Assembly: GCF_038562635.1 (NCBI RefSeq)
Contig: NZ_JBCFBO010000001.1
Coordinates: 2,334,643 to 2,398,642, forward strand
Length of the DNA: 64,000 nucleotides
Direction of reading: 5' to 3'
Source: Methanobacterium sp.
GTDB taxonomy: Archaea > Methanobacteriota > Methanobacteria > Methanobacteriales > Methanobacteriaceae
This document shows, piece after piece, positions 52,401-61,670 of this stretch. Position 1 is the stretch's first letter. Each line of letters begins with the position of its first letter. The position numbers were made by a program, and so were the translations under genes. The notes below the pieces were generated by a model. It did not search any database, had not been told where the DNA came from, and worked only from the letters and a program-made list of their open reading frames with translations.

Positions 52401-53678
52401 TTATACAATTTTTCCACTATTTTCAAAAACTTCTCCGTCCTTCATAACAACATTCCCACGGACTACTGTCATAACGGGCATTCCTTTAACTTTAAATCCT
52501 TTAAATGGAGAATATTTGGCTTTTGTCTTGAATTTATCAGGGTTTATTATTCCCTCTTTTTTCATATCAACCACAACGAAGTCTGCATCCATTCCCTCTG
52601 CAATTTTACCCTTATTTTTGAGGTTGAATATTTCAGCTGGTTTTTCGCATAAAAGCCTTTTGATATCTTCAAGAACCATCTTATTTTCAGTTACTTTAGT
52701 TAAAAGCAGGGGTAAAGTTGTTTCAAGATTTGGAATACCTGATGGAGCTTCCCATACTACTTTTTCTTTTTCAGAGATCGTGTGAGGGGCATGATCGGTT
52801 CCGATTACATCTATTTTTTCCAGTTCATTAATTCCCAAGGTATATTTTTTATCTCGAAGTGGAGGGTTGGTCTTTGCAAAGTTTCCACATTTTTTAAAAT
52901 AAGATGCATCTAAAAATAGGTGGTGGGGAGTTATTTCTGATGTAACCCTGCAATTTTCACCTTTAGCTTCTTGAATTATGTCGAGAGACTTTTTAGTGCT
53001 CACATGGCAAATATGAATACTTGAGTTAAGCTGTTTTGCCAGGGAAGTGGCTTTTAAAACTGCGATATCTTCTGCAAGTGGCGGACGTGCATCTGCATAA
53101 ATTTCAGGATTTATACGGCTGTTTTGTTTCATTTTATCAGTGCATTCTTTAACTGTATCCATATCTTCAGCGTGCACAGATATCAGATGATCTTCAGGTA
53201 CGCCTTTAATTTCTGTAAAAATGTTCAACAGATCTTCATCATTAATCAGGTCCATATATATTTTAAATGAAGCAGGTTTAAGCTCTGAAATCTTTTTAAT
53301 TTCGTTTATATCATCTACGCCGGCATGCAGTCCAAAATCAACAACACTCTTTTTCTCTGCTATTTTAAGCTTTTCAAGAAATGCTTTTTTGGTGTTTGTA
53401 GGAGGATTAGTATTGGGCATATCCAGCACTGTTGTGAAACCTCCGCATGCCGCGGCGACGGATCCAGTTTTAAAGGTTTCCTTTTCTGGAAATCCAGGGT
53501 CTCTAAAATGTACATGGGAATCAATAAGTCCAGGTAAAACTATTTTTCCTTTGATATCTATTTTTTCTTCGCTTTTTGGAGCTATCTTTGTAATGGATAC
53601 AATTTTACCATCTTCAATTCCTATAGAACATTCCCTATTTTCTGGGACAAGTTTACAATTTTTAAGACATAAGTCCAT
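52401..53678 (-). CDS. pyrC: Dihydroorotase
   Basis: PyrC closes carbamoyl aspartate to dihydroorotate in pyrimidine synthesis. The 425-residue protein has the metal motif LIDSHVHFRDPGFPEKE with the HxH pair, ISVHAEDM, HICHVST, EITPHHLFLD and GTDHAPHTISEK. ATG 53678 is preferred because AAAGGTG lies upstream at good spacing; the longer frame to 53711 would lack it. Single gene. Confidence 0.95.
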   Translation of the reverse strand: MDLCLKNCKLVPENRECSIGIEDGKIVSITKIAPKSEEKIDIKGKIVLPGLIDSHVHFRDPGFPEKETFKTGSVAAACGGFTTVLDMPNTNPPTNTKKAFLEKLKIAEKKSVVDFGLHAGVDDINEIKKISELKPASFKIYMDLINDEDLLNIFTEIKGVPEDHLISVHAEDMDTVKECTDKMKQNSRINPEIYADARPPLAEDIAVLKATSLAKQLNSSIHICHVSTKKSLDIIQEAKGENCRVTSEITPHHLFLDASYFKKCGNFAKTNPPLRDKKYTLGINELEKIDVIGTDHAPHTISEKEKVVWEAPSGIPNLETTLPLLLTKVTENKMVLEDIKRLLCEKPAEIFNLKNKGKIAEGMDADFVVVDMKKEGIINPDKFKTKAKYSPFKGFKVKGMPVMTVVRGNVVMKDGEVFENSGKIV

Positions 53679-53760
53679 CAATTTAACACCTTTTTTTACT
53701 TGAATGGGCAAAAATATTTTGTTTGTATTTATACTTTGAAATTTCGATTTATTTCAAACC

Positions 53761-55971
53761 TTATTTTAATATATTTAAATTCTTCATAATACGTTTAATT
53801 TCCCACTGGGCTTTTGCACCATATGGTAAAATTCCGCTGTTAAATATCTGTTTTTCTTCTTTTAAAATTTTTAAATTATTTTCTGCAGTTTTATTCCATA
53901 AATTCAACCATTTATCGTTGGGACATGTTAAATCTGAATTGAATTTAATACCTAAATGTTCTTTCCACAGTGTTTTCCTGAATTTTTCTATGGTTCCTTT
54001 CTTCGGATTGTTCAAGTCAAAAAGTAAAGCATTCATTTCCATATTAAGGTAATTTGAGGAAACTTCACGGTTTCCGAATTCTTCTGCACAGCTGAGAGAT
54101 GAACCATCAAGATTTGCTGTGCCTACTGTCGCCCAGATATCGTCTACAATCGCTACTTTGCTGTGTATATAACAATTTTTTATGTTATTTACTTTACCTG
54201 ACCATTTGGTGAATATGCCAATTTGAGGGTGCTCTAATGTTTTTTGAATATCCAGACCAATATATTCAAAAGCATAGTGCTGCCAACTTTTGTATGTGGG
54301 TACATCAGGAACTTCATTAATGAGCATAATCAGCTGTAAATCTGGATTATTTTCAAGTGCTTTCTTTAAAGCACCCATGATATATTTATTTGTGAAATAT
54401 TGATTTTCAAGGTAAATAAAGTCATTAGCATTAAAAATAGCTTTTCTATAAGCTTCCAATACTCCTTTTTCTCCTTTATTTACTGTGCCTGGAGTAATTG
54501 ATCTTACAATTTGTAAGGGTGCATTTTCTATTTTTAAGGAGTTAGTATCTATCTCATTTTTATAATTGTTTAATTCATGAGATGTGTATTCCATTGAATT
54601 TTTGGGGCTTTCTAATCCTTTAAATTTATTTTCTGTAATTTTACATTCACCGTCAAGGTACTGGTCTGAAAGGTAATTCCAGAGTCCAATAAAAAATTCT
54701 TCTACGTGTTCTACTGCGCTGCCTTCTAAATAAATTGAAACATCATGTACTGGACCTTTATTTTTATCCAGTCGGAGAGGTTCGTCAATGAGATGCTTAT
54801 CTGTATCCCAGTAGCCTTGATTAAAAGGAGAACCAATTATAAATGCTTTTCTGCCGTCCACCACAAGTACCTTTGCGTGCATTGTATAGGGCCCTTTTGC
54901 AGGGAAATTTCTAACTTCAACTTTACTTTCTTTAAAATAATCTCTTAATTCTTTATAATTATCGGGAACAACTGCATTTTCATTTATAATTATTTTAACA
55001 TCAGTTCCTCTATTTTGGGATTCTAAAAGTTTATATGCTAGAGTATGTTCCTCTTTAAATTTCTCTTCATCTAAAAACTTTGGAATAAAATCAGGATCAA
55101 ATTTAAACTGGGTTAAATAGATATAGGATTCTGCTTCTTCGATCACGCTGGTAATTTTCTCCAGCAGCATTTCGTTGTCTATTAATATTTCGACATTGTT
55201 ATTTTCTGTAAACCTTGATTTAAATGGACTATATAGTGTAACAAACCATCCTTCAATTTCTGCTCTGTTAATGACAGTTTTTTCCACGTGCTTAATCGTA
55301 TCTTTCACATTTTCATAGACATCTGTCCTTCTAAGCTCAAATATTCCTGATTTGTCTTTAACAATGATCTGAATATTGGGATCTTTATTTGCAATTTTCT
55401 TATATTTCCCTGGAGGGTAAATAATGCGATAATATCCATTTTTATCGGTAACATCATTTCCTAAAAACTTATCTCCAAACGGAAATAAAACTTTGTACTG
55501 ATCCTTTATAAATCCAATATAATTATCTAAAATTCCTTCTTCTTTAATAAATGATTTAATTTTTGATTCAATAAGATTTAAAGCGTGTAATTCTACTTTT
55601 CCAAAATCAACATCTTCTGCTGCTACATGTAATCCAGAAACGGGGTTTCCATTTTCATCAATTACTCTACCTTCAACCCCAATGTTCACGTCAATAATTA
55701 TATCTCTTAGATTAATGTCATCAACATCTTTTTCTGGAGATACTGTCATCACAGATTCATCTCCTATGCAGATTCTCAGTTTGATGTCGTGCTGTGGATT
55801 CTGGTGATCTTTGAGATAAATAATTTTAAATTCACCGTTACTGCCGGTCTTAGTACTACTAATTTCTTTATTATTTAAAAAAGAGCAATCAAAGCATTTA
55901 ATTTGGATATTATCTAACGGTTCTTTATTTTTATCTGTTAAACGCCCTGAAATTTTATATGTATTTCCCAT
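53761..55971 (-). CDS. Phospholipase D-like protein with N-terminal transthyretin-like domains
   Basis: The 736-residue protein has an N-terminal pair of beta-sandwich (carboxypeptidase regulatory-like/transthyretin-like) repeats (ISGRLTDKNKEPLDNIQIKC, in parts; GVEGRVIDENGNPVSGLHV) up to about residue 240. Two HKD phosphodiesterase motifs follow: HAKVLVVDGRKAFIIGS and HSKVAIVDDIWATVGTANLDG. No signal peptide is seen, so it is probably cytoplasmic. It may act on phospholipids or nucleic acid; the substrate is not clear. Confidence 0.8.
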   Translation of the reverse strand: MGNTYKISGRLTDKNKEPLDNIQIKCFDCSFLNNKEISSTKTGSNGEFKIIYLKDHQNPQHDIKLRICIGDESVMTVSPEKDVDDINLRDIIIDVNIGVEGRVIDENGNPVSGLHVAAEDVDFGKVELHALNLIESKIKSFIKEEGILDNYIGFIKDQYKVLFPFGDKFLGNDVTDKNGYYRIIYPPGKYKKIANKDPNIQIIVKDKSGIFELRRTDVYENVKDTIKHVEKTVINRAEIEGWFVTLYSPFKSRFTENNNVEILIDNEMLLEKITSVIEEAESYIYLTQFKFDPDFIPKFLDEEKFKEEHTLAYKLLESQNRGTDVKIIINENAVVPDNYKELRDYFKESKVEVRNFPAKGPYTMHAKVLVVDGRKAFIIGSPFNQGYWDTDKHLIDEPLRLDKNKGPVHDVSIYLEGSAVEHVEEFFIGLWNYLSDQYLDGECKITENKFKGLESPKNSMEYTSHELNNYKNEIDTNSLKIENAPLQIVRSITPGTVNKGEKGVLEAYRKAIFNANDFIYLENQYFTNKYIMGALKKALENNPDLQLIMLINEVPDVPTYKSWQHYAFEYIGLDIQKTLEHPQIGIFTKWSGKVNNIKNCYIHSKVAIVDDIWATVGTANLDGSSLSCAEEFGNREVSSNYLNMEMNALLFDLNNPKKGTIEKFRKTLWKEHLGIKFNSDLTCPNDKWLNLWNKTAENNLKILKEEKQIFNSGILPYGAKAQWEIKRIMKNLNILK

Positions 55972-56222
55972 AATATCACGCTGAAATATTCAGATATTTT
56001 AATACTGTAGCTTAATTATAGCTTAAAACATGAATTATAAGCTAAGAAATGTTTAAAATATATCTTTACGGATTATTATTTCTTTTTTGTATTATGTTAA
56101 ATCTTTTATTTATTTGCCTGAGGAATTTAATGTTTTGATTATCCATATATTTTTTGGGTATAAGCCCCAATCTAGTTTATCTAGGACAAATTAATTTATC
56201 TTGAAGTTAGATAGATAATGAC

Positions 56223-57323
56223 ATGCCTTCAAAACAGGAATTTGTCAGAGATTTTATAGAGCGGGATCGAAAACTCTTATTTGAGGATTGTAAAAAGGAT
56301 CAGGAATACTTGGAGCATGAAAACGAATTTAAAATAATTGCAGACTTTACAGAATATTCTCCACTGCATATGGGTCACAGGCACTGCATGATGAGGGCAA
56401 AGGAAAAAGTTGAAGATGGAATCTTTGTTGCAGTAGTTCCCGGGCTATTTGAGCGAAGCGGCAGGGGGCTGCCATACATCATGTCACGCCATGCAAGGGC
56501 TGATTCTGCGGTGGCTGTTGGGGCAGATATAGTCATAGAAGGCCCTCCAATGGGTATAATGGGCTCTGGTCAATATTCGTTATGTCTTGCAAAGACTTTT
56601 AAAGCATTGGATGCAGATTATATTCCTAGGGGTTATAAACCGGTTCAAGGTTTTCAAGAGATACTCCATAGAATCTCGGATGGAAAAGGAGTAGCTCCAA
56701 AACCCTACAAAATAATTGATATGGATACAAAAGAGGTTTTAATTAAGGGTAAACTTCATGAAGATAATTATGTCATCGTATCTCTTTCAAGGTCCCTTAA
56801 AAAGATAAATTTTGATTTCAAAGATAAATTCATCTTTGTACCGCGTATTGAAGGAGTAAGTGGCACTAAAATTAGAGAAGCTGTTTTAAAAAGAAATTTA
56901 AGTTCTGTTGAAGATATGCTGCCCATTGAAACTATTGAAGTTTTAAACAGGGAAATGGCACGTGAAAGGGCTCCCCTTCATAACTGTCGAGATGAAGAAG
57001 GCATAATTGAACTTGTAAATGAAGGATCAAGAGAATATTTAAAATCGCTTGCACTTTTAGATGATAAAACTGTAGAAAACCTCATAAAAAACAGGCCGTT
57101 TAAAAATATGGCTGATATAGAAGAATGTATTTCATGGGGTTTCAGCAGGCACTATAAAAATAGAATTTTGTCATCTCTGGAGGCAAGAATAGATAAAAAA
57201 ACAGTATCCTCATATATTGATAAGTATCCATCCGTTATCCGCGTGTTAAACTTTAAGGATAAGGACACACTTAAAAATTTTAAAAATAATATACCCACAA
57301 GGAGGATAGAAATATGGCAATAA
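56223..57323 (+). CDS. HxGH-motif nucleotidyltransferase (TmcAL-like)
   Basis: The 366-residue protein has a HIGH-type site ([19 protein letters not shown]), and [12 protein letters not shown] near residue 220, the ISSTKIRE-like motif of this superfamily. [28 protein letters not shown] (in parts) resembles TmcAL, which activates acetate for tRNA acetylation. Methanogen members are poorly studied, so only the adenylyl- or cytidylyltransferase class is given. The gene overlaps the FKBP gene by 10 nt. Confidence 0.7.
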   Translation: MPSKQEFVRDFIERDRKLLFEDCKKDQEYLEHENEFKIIADFTEYSPLHMGHRHCMMRAKEKVEDGIFVAVVPGLFERSGRGLPYIMSRHARADSAVAVGADIVIEGPPMGIMGSGQYSLCLAKTFKALDADYIPRGYKPVQGFQEILHRISDGKGVAPKPYKIIDMDTKEVLIKGKLHEDNYVIVSLSRSLKKINFDFKDKFIFVPRIEGVSGTKIREAVLKRNLSSVEDMLPIETIEVLNREMARERAPLHNCRDEEGIIELVNEGSREYLKSLALLDDKTVENLIKNRPFKNMADIEECISWGFSRHYKNRILSSLEARIDKKTVSSYIDKYPSVIRVLNFKDKDTLKNFKNNIPTRRIEIWQ

Positions 57324-58048
57324 AAGAAGGAGATTTTATAAGGCTTAAATACACTGGAAAAGTTCAGGAAACCGGTGATATATTTGATACAACAAGTGAG
57401 GAAGTAGCTGAAGAAGAAGGACTTGTCACTGAAAATAAAACTTTTGGTCCAATCCCAATAGCTGTAGGAGTAGGACATGTATTAAAAGGACTCGATAAAG
57501 GTTTAGTTGGTATGGAAGTAGGTGAAGCGAAATCAATCGAAGTACCTCCAGAAGAAGGATTTGGAGTAAGGGACCCAAAATTAACCCAGCTTATACCAAT
57601 GAGTGAATTCAAAAAACAGAACATCAGGCCTCAAAAAGGTATGAACATCACATTAGAAGGGCACAATGGTAAAATAAGGAGCATAAGTGGTGGAAGAGTA
57701 ACCGTGGACTTCAACCATGAATTTGCTGGAAAAACACTCGTATACGACGTGGAAGTTGAAAAAATAATTGAAGATGACACTGAAAAAGTATACGGAATCA
57801 TAGAACTCCAGTACCCTAACCCAAATATAAAACCTGAAGACCATGAAGTAAAAATGGAAGACGGAAAAGTAATAATCTACCTCAATGAAATGGCTAAATT
57901 CGACAACCAGATTACCTATGCAAAATTCAGAATTGCAAGGGATATATGGGACAACATGGGTATAGACAGAGTCGAATTTGTGGATGTATTCGAGAAAAAA
58001 GTAAACACTGAAGAAGAAAAAGAAGAAGAAACTGAAGCAGAAGAATAA
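57314..58048 (+). CDS. FKBP-type peptidyl-prolyl cis-trans isomerase (SlyD-like)
   Basis: The 244-residue protein has the SlyD/long archaeal FKBP organisation: residues 1-60 and 80-140 form the FKBP domain ([22 protein letters not shown] in parts; [24 protein letters not shown]), interrupted by an IF chaperone insert, and residues 160-230 are an extra C-terminal domain. The tail is highly acidic. It starts 10 nt inside the preceding gene; GGAGG is near. Folding helper. Confidence 0.93.
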   Translation: MAIKEGDFIRLKYTGKVQETGDIFDTTSEEVAEEEGLVTENKTFGPIPIAVGVGHVLKGLDKGLVGMEVGEAKSIEVPPEEGFGVRDPKLTQLIPMSEFKKQNIRPQKGMNITLEGHNGKIRSISGGRVTVDFNHEFAGKTLVYDVEVEKIIEDDTEKVYGIIELQYPNPNIKPEDHEVKMEDGKVIIYLNEMAKFDNQITYAKFRIARDIWDNMGIDRVEFVDVFEKKVNTEEEKEEETEAEE

Positions 58049-58113
58049 TCTAACTGCTTTAAACTTCAATAACTTCTTTTATTTTTAAGTATAATCTTCA
58101 TAAATCATTTTTT

Positions 58114-58139
58114 AAATCCATTACTCGATGGATTTTTTT
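58114..58139 (+). terminator. Terminator after the FKBP gene
   Basis: AAATCCAT (58114-58121) pairs with ATGGATTT (58128-58135) around a 6-nt loop and ends in a T run. It is directly before array 3, so the array is likely outside the FKBP transcript or a read-through extension. Confidence 0.7.
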
Positions 58140-58930
58140 AACACTCGAAAATCTCTCAAAATCCTCCAAAATCTTTGATTTTGGGGTTCGAAAACATTAC
58201 ATGTTTTCTCAACCTCAAAAATCGTAGATTTTTGGGAGTTAGAAAAATGTTGTCAAAATTGAAAATTTTGACACCGCGAAAATCCTTGATTTTCGCATGC
58301 TATACATTTTTCTAAAAATTCGAAGAATTTTTGGAGCCTGTGAATACGAAGTATTCTGGGCATCGAAATCAGAGATTTCGAATGCGCAAAAATCTTGAAA
58401 AGATTTTTGCAAGCCGTCGAAAAATCGTAGATTTTTCGGGCATTCGAAAATCAGAGATTTTCGATGCACCGAAAACGAAGTTTTCGAGGGCTGCAAAATT
58501 AAAAATTTTGCAAGCTGTCAAAAATCCCTGGATTTTTGACGCAGCGAATCAAAGATTCGCATGCTACGATTTTCGGTGTTTGAGGAACCAAGTTCCTCAA
58601 CCGCAAAGACTTTCAGTCTTTGCATGTTTGCAAAACTTTCAGTTTTGTAACAGTAAAAAATTGAAAATTTTTTACATGCCCCAAACACTATCAAAATCCT
58701 CAAAAAAAAATCTTTGATTTTTTGGGAGTTAGAAAATGCGAAGCATTTTCTAAAATTCATAGAATTTTGATGCCCCAAACACCTCGTGTTTGAGGGCTTT
58801 GTGTTTGAGGCCGGCGAATCCCTCAAAAATCAGAGATTTTTGGGGCATCAAAAACTCTCAAAACCCGAAGGTTTTGAGGGTTTTTGATAGCTATCGATTC
58901 TCGGCCACAGAAATTCATTGAATTTCTGTA
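58140..58930 (+). ncRNA. Hairpin array 3: about 26 consecutive hairpins, nested junctions
   Basis: About 26 hairpins of differing sequence are packed into 790 nt. AACACtCGAAAATC (58140-58153) pairs with GATTTTCGGTGTT (58568-58580), 13 bp with one bulge, and closes a domain of over 400 nt. Inside it AGAAAAATGT (58241-58250) with ACATTTTTCT (58304-58313) encloses GTCAAAATT/AATTTTGAC and GCGAAAATC/GATTTTCGC. GTGTTTG 58576-58582 with CAAACAC 58682-58688 encloses four hairpins, and GGCCG..GAATC (58809-58820) with GATTC..CGGCC (58896-58906) two, one with a 19-bp stem (58847-58888). Mismatches are T-G on the + strand. No protein is encoded. Confidence 0.6.
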
Positions 58931-58944
58931 GGGTTTTATTTTTT
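58907..58944 (+). terminator. Possible terminator at the end of array 3
   Basis: ACAGAAATTC (58907-58916) and GAATTTCTGT (58920-58929) form a perfect 10-bp stem with a 3-nt loop, followed by AGGGTTTTATTTTTT. It would end a transcript covering the array. Confidence 0.5.
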
Positions 58945-59031
58945 AAATTGTAATTAGGGTTTTTATTTATAATTTGATCTTCAGGTTCTCTATTTTTGCT
59001 GTAAAAATCGATAAAGGTAAATATTAATTTT

Positions 59032-59042
59032 TATATAATACT
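59032..59042 (+). promoter_or_regulatory. TATA element of the 59076 gene
   Basis: TTATATAAT at about 59033-59041 lies some 35 bp before the ATG at 59076 and 90 bp after array 3, so the downstream gene has its own promoter and array 3 is not its leader. Confidence 0.5.
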
Positions 59043-59075
59043 AATTATAAAATTTTTAATAAAAGAGGATTTTTT

Positions 59076-59501
59076 ATGGCCAAAAAACTTTTTATAGGTT
59101 TAATCGTCATCATAATTTCAATATTAGGTGTTTCAGGATACGCTATGTCACAAACCGGTGGAACTACTCCTTCATTAAAGATTAACAACAGTAATTTGAT
59201 TCCAGCAGCAGCTATGGAAAATAACAACTATGTATCTTCTCCTAAAAGAGAAACATGCGATGCATGCGCAGGTACTGGATGGTGCCGGCAGGATATATGC
59301 CTGAAATGTAATGGAACGGGTGTTCTAGTTTGTAAAGCATGTAATGGGACTGGAGAATGTAAAAATGGAACTATCTGTCCATACTGCCATGGAACTGGGG
59401 AGATTATCTGCCCTGCATGCCATGGAACTGGTGGAATCCGATGTAAATTCTGCGGCGGTGATGGCTACTACGACCCAGAAAAAGGAGATAAAAAAGCTTA
59501 G
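59076..59501 (+). CDS. Exported protein with DnaJ-type CxxCxGxG zinc-finger repeats
   Basis: A signal anchor (LFIGLIVIIISILGVSGYAM) is followed by a Cys-rich part: CDACAGTGWC, CLKCNGTGVL, CKACNGTGEC, CPYCHGTGEI, CPACHGTGGI and CKFCGGDGYY, about six CxxCxGxG knuckles as in DnaJ. There is no J domain. The metal site would face outside. It may bind unfolded exported protein or metal; both are guesses. Ribosome site AGAGGA. Confidence 0.75.
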   Translation: MAKKLFIGLIVIIISILGVSGYAMSQTGGTTPSLKINNSNLIPAAAMENNNYVSSPKRETCDACAGTGWCRQDICLKCNGTGVLVCKACNGTGECKNGTICPYCHGTGEIICPACHGTGGIRCKFCGGDGYYDPEKGDKKA

Positions 59502-59579
59502 AAACTGATTATTTGCAAAAAAATAGTAGAAAATCTAGTTGGTGTTAGGTACTTGTTTTTAGACTTTAATTAGAGATAA

Positions 59580-59735
59580 TCAGCGATTTTTCTTTTTAAA
59601 CCTTTGCTTACTATTTTCTTTCCTTTCTTTAGTTTCTTTTTTTCTATTTAATCTATCTCTAATTTTAATAGAAAGAAGTATAATTACAACCACAGCTGTA
59701 AAAAATCCTACAAGTAATGGTTTTAGGTTGATCAT
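59580..59735 (-). CDS. Possible small membrane protein
   Basis: A 51-residue frame from ATG 59735 would code for one membrane helix (PLLVGFFTAVVVIILLSIKI) followed by a very basic tail rich in Arg and Lys. It has no convincing ribosome site and lies just after the serS stop, so it may not be real. A longer frame upstream overlaps serS and is rejected. Confidence 0.35.
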   Translation of the reverse strand: MINLKPLLVGFFTAVVVIILLSIKIRDRLNRKKETKERKENSKQRFKKKNR

Positions 59736-59802
59736 TGCTATTTTAAATTTAAATAATGGATGTGGATTTTTAAGTAAAAAAAAGAAGAAAAAAAGATAAT
59801 GT

Positions 59803-61353
59803 TTAAGGCCAGGTAAGTATTTTTGGCACTTTAACTTTTTTAAACCTTCTTCTAACGTCTTCTGGCCAGTTTTCAGGGTCGAAACCTTTCTGTGCAAGGA
59901 ACCCAAACACAATACGGGTTAAACCAATACCTGTACACCCTGTCCATACTCCATGGTTGTGGGTTTCTTTTATTGAAAATCCTTCCACAAAGTGGGTTCC
60001 GTGGATATTTGCAGATACGATTGCAACTCCTTTCTCTTGACCTGGCACATTAAGTCTCATTTCTTTTTTAGGAATATCTGGGAATTCAATTCCACGGTTT
60101 TCTACTTTCCTACCTTCCAGGTAGAACGGATCGTCTCCTACTTCTGTGTACCAGTCAAGTTCCAGATCATCAGCGATCTGGTGGGAAATTTCAACGGTTT
60201 GATCCCTTATTTCATTACACTGCTCAGGTGTTCCAAGCCATACAAGTTCTATACGTTGGAATTCGTGGACTCTATCCAGACCTTTAGCTCCCCCACCTTC
60301 CCAACGGTATGTCCAACCGCTCCTGTCAAAGAATTTAATTGGGAGGTCCTTTTCATCCACAACCTGGTGGCTTAAAAACTCATAGAACGGCTCACACTGT
60401 GCTGGGGCCAGTACATAAGAAGGATCCTTTAAACCTTCCTTCAGAAGGTCAATTGGGACTTCGCGTTTGATTTCAAGCTCACTGCGGAATTTATCAAATA
60501 CTAATGGGTCTCTTCTTGGCGCGGAACAGTAGTACATCCCTTCAGGAAGACCTTCTAAGTATTTCATTTTCTCCATTACTGGAATTGGAATGAGTTTTGG
60601 AAACAGACATTCCTCAAAATCAAGCTTTTCAATAAGCTTTTCTACAAATATTTCTTCTAATGCATGCTGAAGCGCCACAAGCGGCGGTGCGTAGAACCAC
60701 TGGCCTTTGCCAGGGAATTTTTTAACCCATCCCAGTCTAGCAGCTTCTTCAGTCGGGTCACCTTCAAAGAAATATTTCTGCATGCAGCTTTTTCCTAAAA
60801 TTGTACCTGGTTCAACTTTGGTCACCTGCTTGGTGAGTATATCGGAAGGACCACATTCTGTTTCAGGAATGGAACTTGCAATGGCGCTTGTCACGTGTTT
60901 AATAACCCTATCAATGGTATGGTTTCTTAAGTCCCCTTCTTCCAGATCTTTAAATTCAAGAACTACTTCATCATCTTTTACTTCATAGTTGTCCACATAA
61001 GGGACATCTTTCAGATCTACTTTTTCTTCAGTTGGTATCTCAATTTTATAATAATTCACAATTATTTTTCGCACACCTAGACGGTACTGTTTACCTAAAA
61101 GTTGAGTGAGTGGTTTTTTAACACGTAATAATGCATCATGTGCTCTTCCCCGTCTTCCAGATACCATTTCAACCTTCAAAGTGTTTCCAATTAAATCCCA
61201 GCTTACTATCTGGGATGCATCCTGTTTCTGCTCTTCAGGTACTCCTTTTAAGAATATTTCATTATTAGCGTGGTTTATAAATTCTTCTATATCTTTACGT
61301 GCATCTTCTGCATCTTTACTGAATAATATTTCTCCTTTAAGAGTGAATTTCAT
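59803..61353 (-). CDS. serS: Serine--tRNA ligase, methanogen type
   Basis: The 516-residue protein is the unusual methanogen SerRS: a long N-terminal tRNA-binding domain (KFTLKGEILFSKDAEDARKDIEEF in parts), the KEIDLKDVPYVDNYEV region, and a class II core with CxPRRDPLVFDKFRSE, the FEFQRIELVWLG-type VHEFQRIELVWLGT motif and GCTGIGLTRIVFGF (motif 3). It has the zinc-dependent active site of this subtype. The start is ATG 61353. Confidence 0.95.
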   Translation of the reverse strand: MKFTLKGEILFSKDAEDARKDIEEFINHANNEIFLKGVPEEQKQDASQIVSWDLIGNTLKVEMVSGRRGRAHDALLRVKKPLTQLLGKQYRLGVRKIIVNYYKIEIPTEEKVDLKDVPYVDNYEVKDDEVVLEFKDLEEGDLRNHTIDRVIKHVTSAIASSIPETECGPSDILTKQVTKVEPGTILGKSCMQKYFFEGDPTEEAARLGWVKKFPGKGQWFYAPPLVALQHALEEIFVEKLIEKLDFEECLFPKLIPIPVMEKMKYLEGLPEGMYYCSAPRRDPLVFDKFRSELEIKREVPIDLLKEGLKDPSYVLAPAQCEPFYEFLSHQVVDEKDLPIKFFDRSGWTYRWEGGGAKGLDRVHEFQRIELVWLGTPEQCNEIRDQTVEISHQIADDLELDWYTEVGDDPFYLEGRKVENRGIEFPDIPKKEMRLNVPGQEKGVAIVSANIHGTHFVEGFSIKETHNHGVWTGCTGIGLTRIVFGFLAQKGFDPENWPEDVRRRFKKVKVPKILTWP

Positions 61354-61415
61354 GTAATTTCACCTTTTAAAAACTGTAATTATAAATAAAATATAAATTA
61401 TGTTTTATTTTTAGA

Positions 61416-61655
61416 TTATTTAGTTTCTTCTTTTGTAAAATCAATCACTTTTTCAGCCATCATCTCACAAAAAAGAATATCATCTACCGTTGCAAGAGTA
61501 GTTCGAAGTGATTCTGAATCTAATTTACATATAAGACTGTTATTTTCAACATGTGATTCAATAAAGCCTATATTGTCCGGTTTAAGTGATCCTAAAGCTA
61601 TTTTAGCTTCTTCTTCTGTTTCATATGTGAAAATAACTGTAGATTCAATTTGCAT
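61416..61655 (-). CDS. KEOPS complex subunit Pcc1
   Basis: The 79-residue protein shows the Pcc1 pattern: VIFTYETEEEAKIALGSLKPDNIG with NSLICKLDSESLRTTLATVDDILF, which mediates dimerisation of KEOPS, the complex that makes t6A in tRNAs. It follows the CooC-like gene on the same strand by 15 bp. Confidence 0.85.
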   Translation of the reverse strand: MQIESTVIFTYETEEEAKIALGSLKPDNIGFIESHVENNSLICKLDSESLRTTLATVDDILFCEMMAEKVIDFTKEETK

Positions 61656-61670
61656 ATTTTACCTTCTAAT

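Noticed and set aside
58140..58930. Array 3 as a CRISPR array
   Set aside because: There are no identical direct repeats with spacers; each unit is a different palindrome and no cas gene is near.
59736..59912. Upstream part of the minus-strand frame ending at 59580
   Set aside because: It lies inside the serS 3' end on the same strand in another frame and shows a low-complexity Phe run; only the last 51 codons could be a gene.
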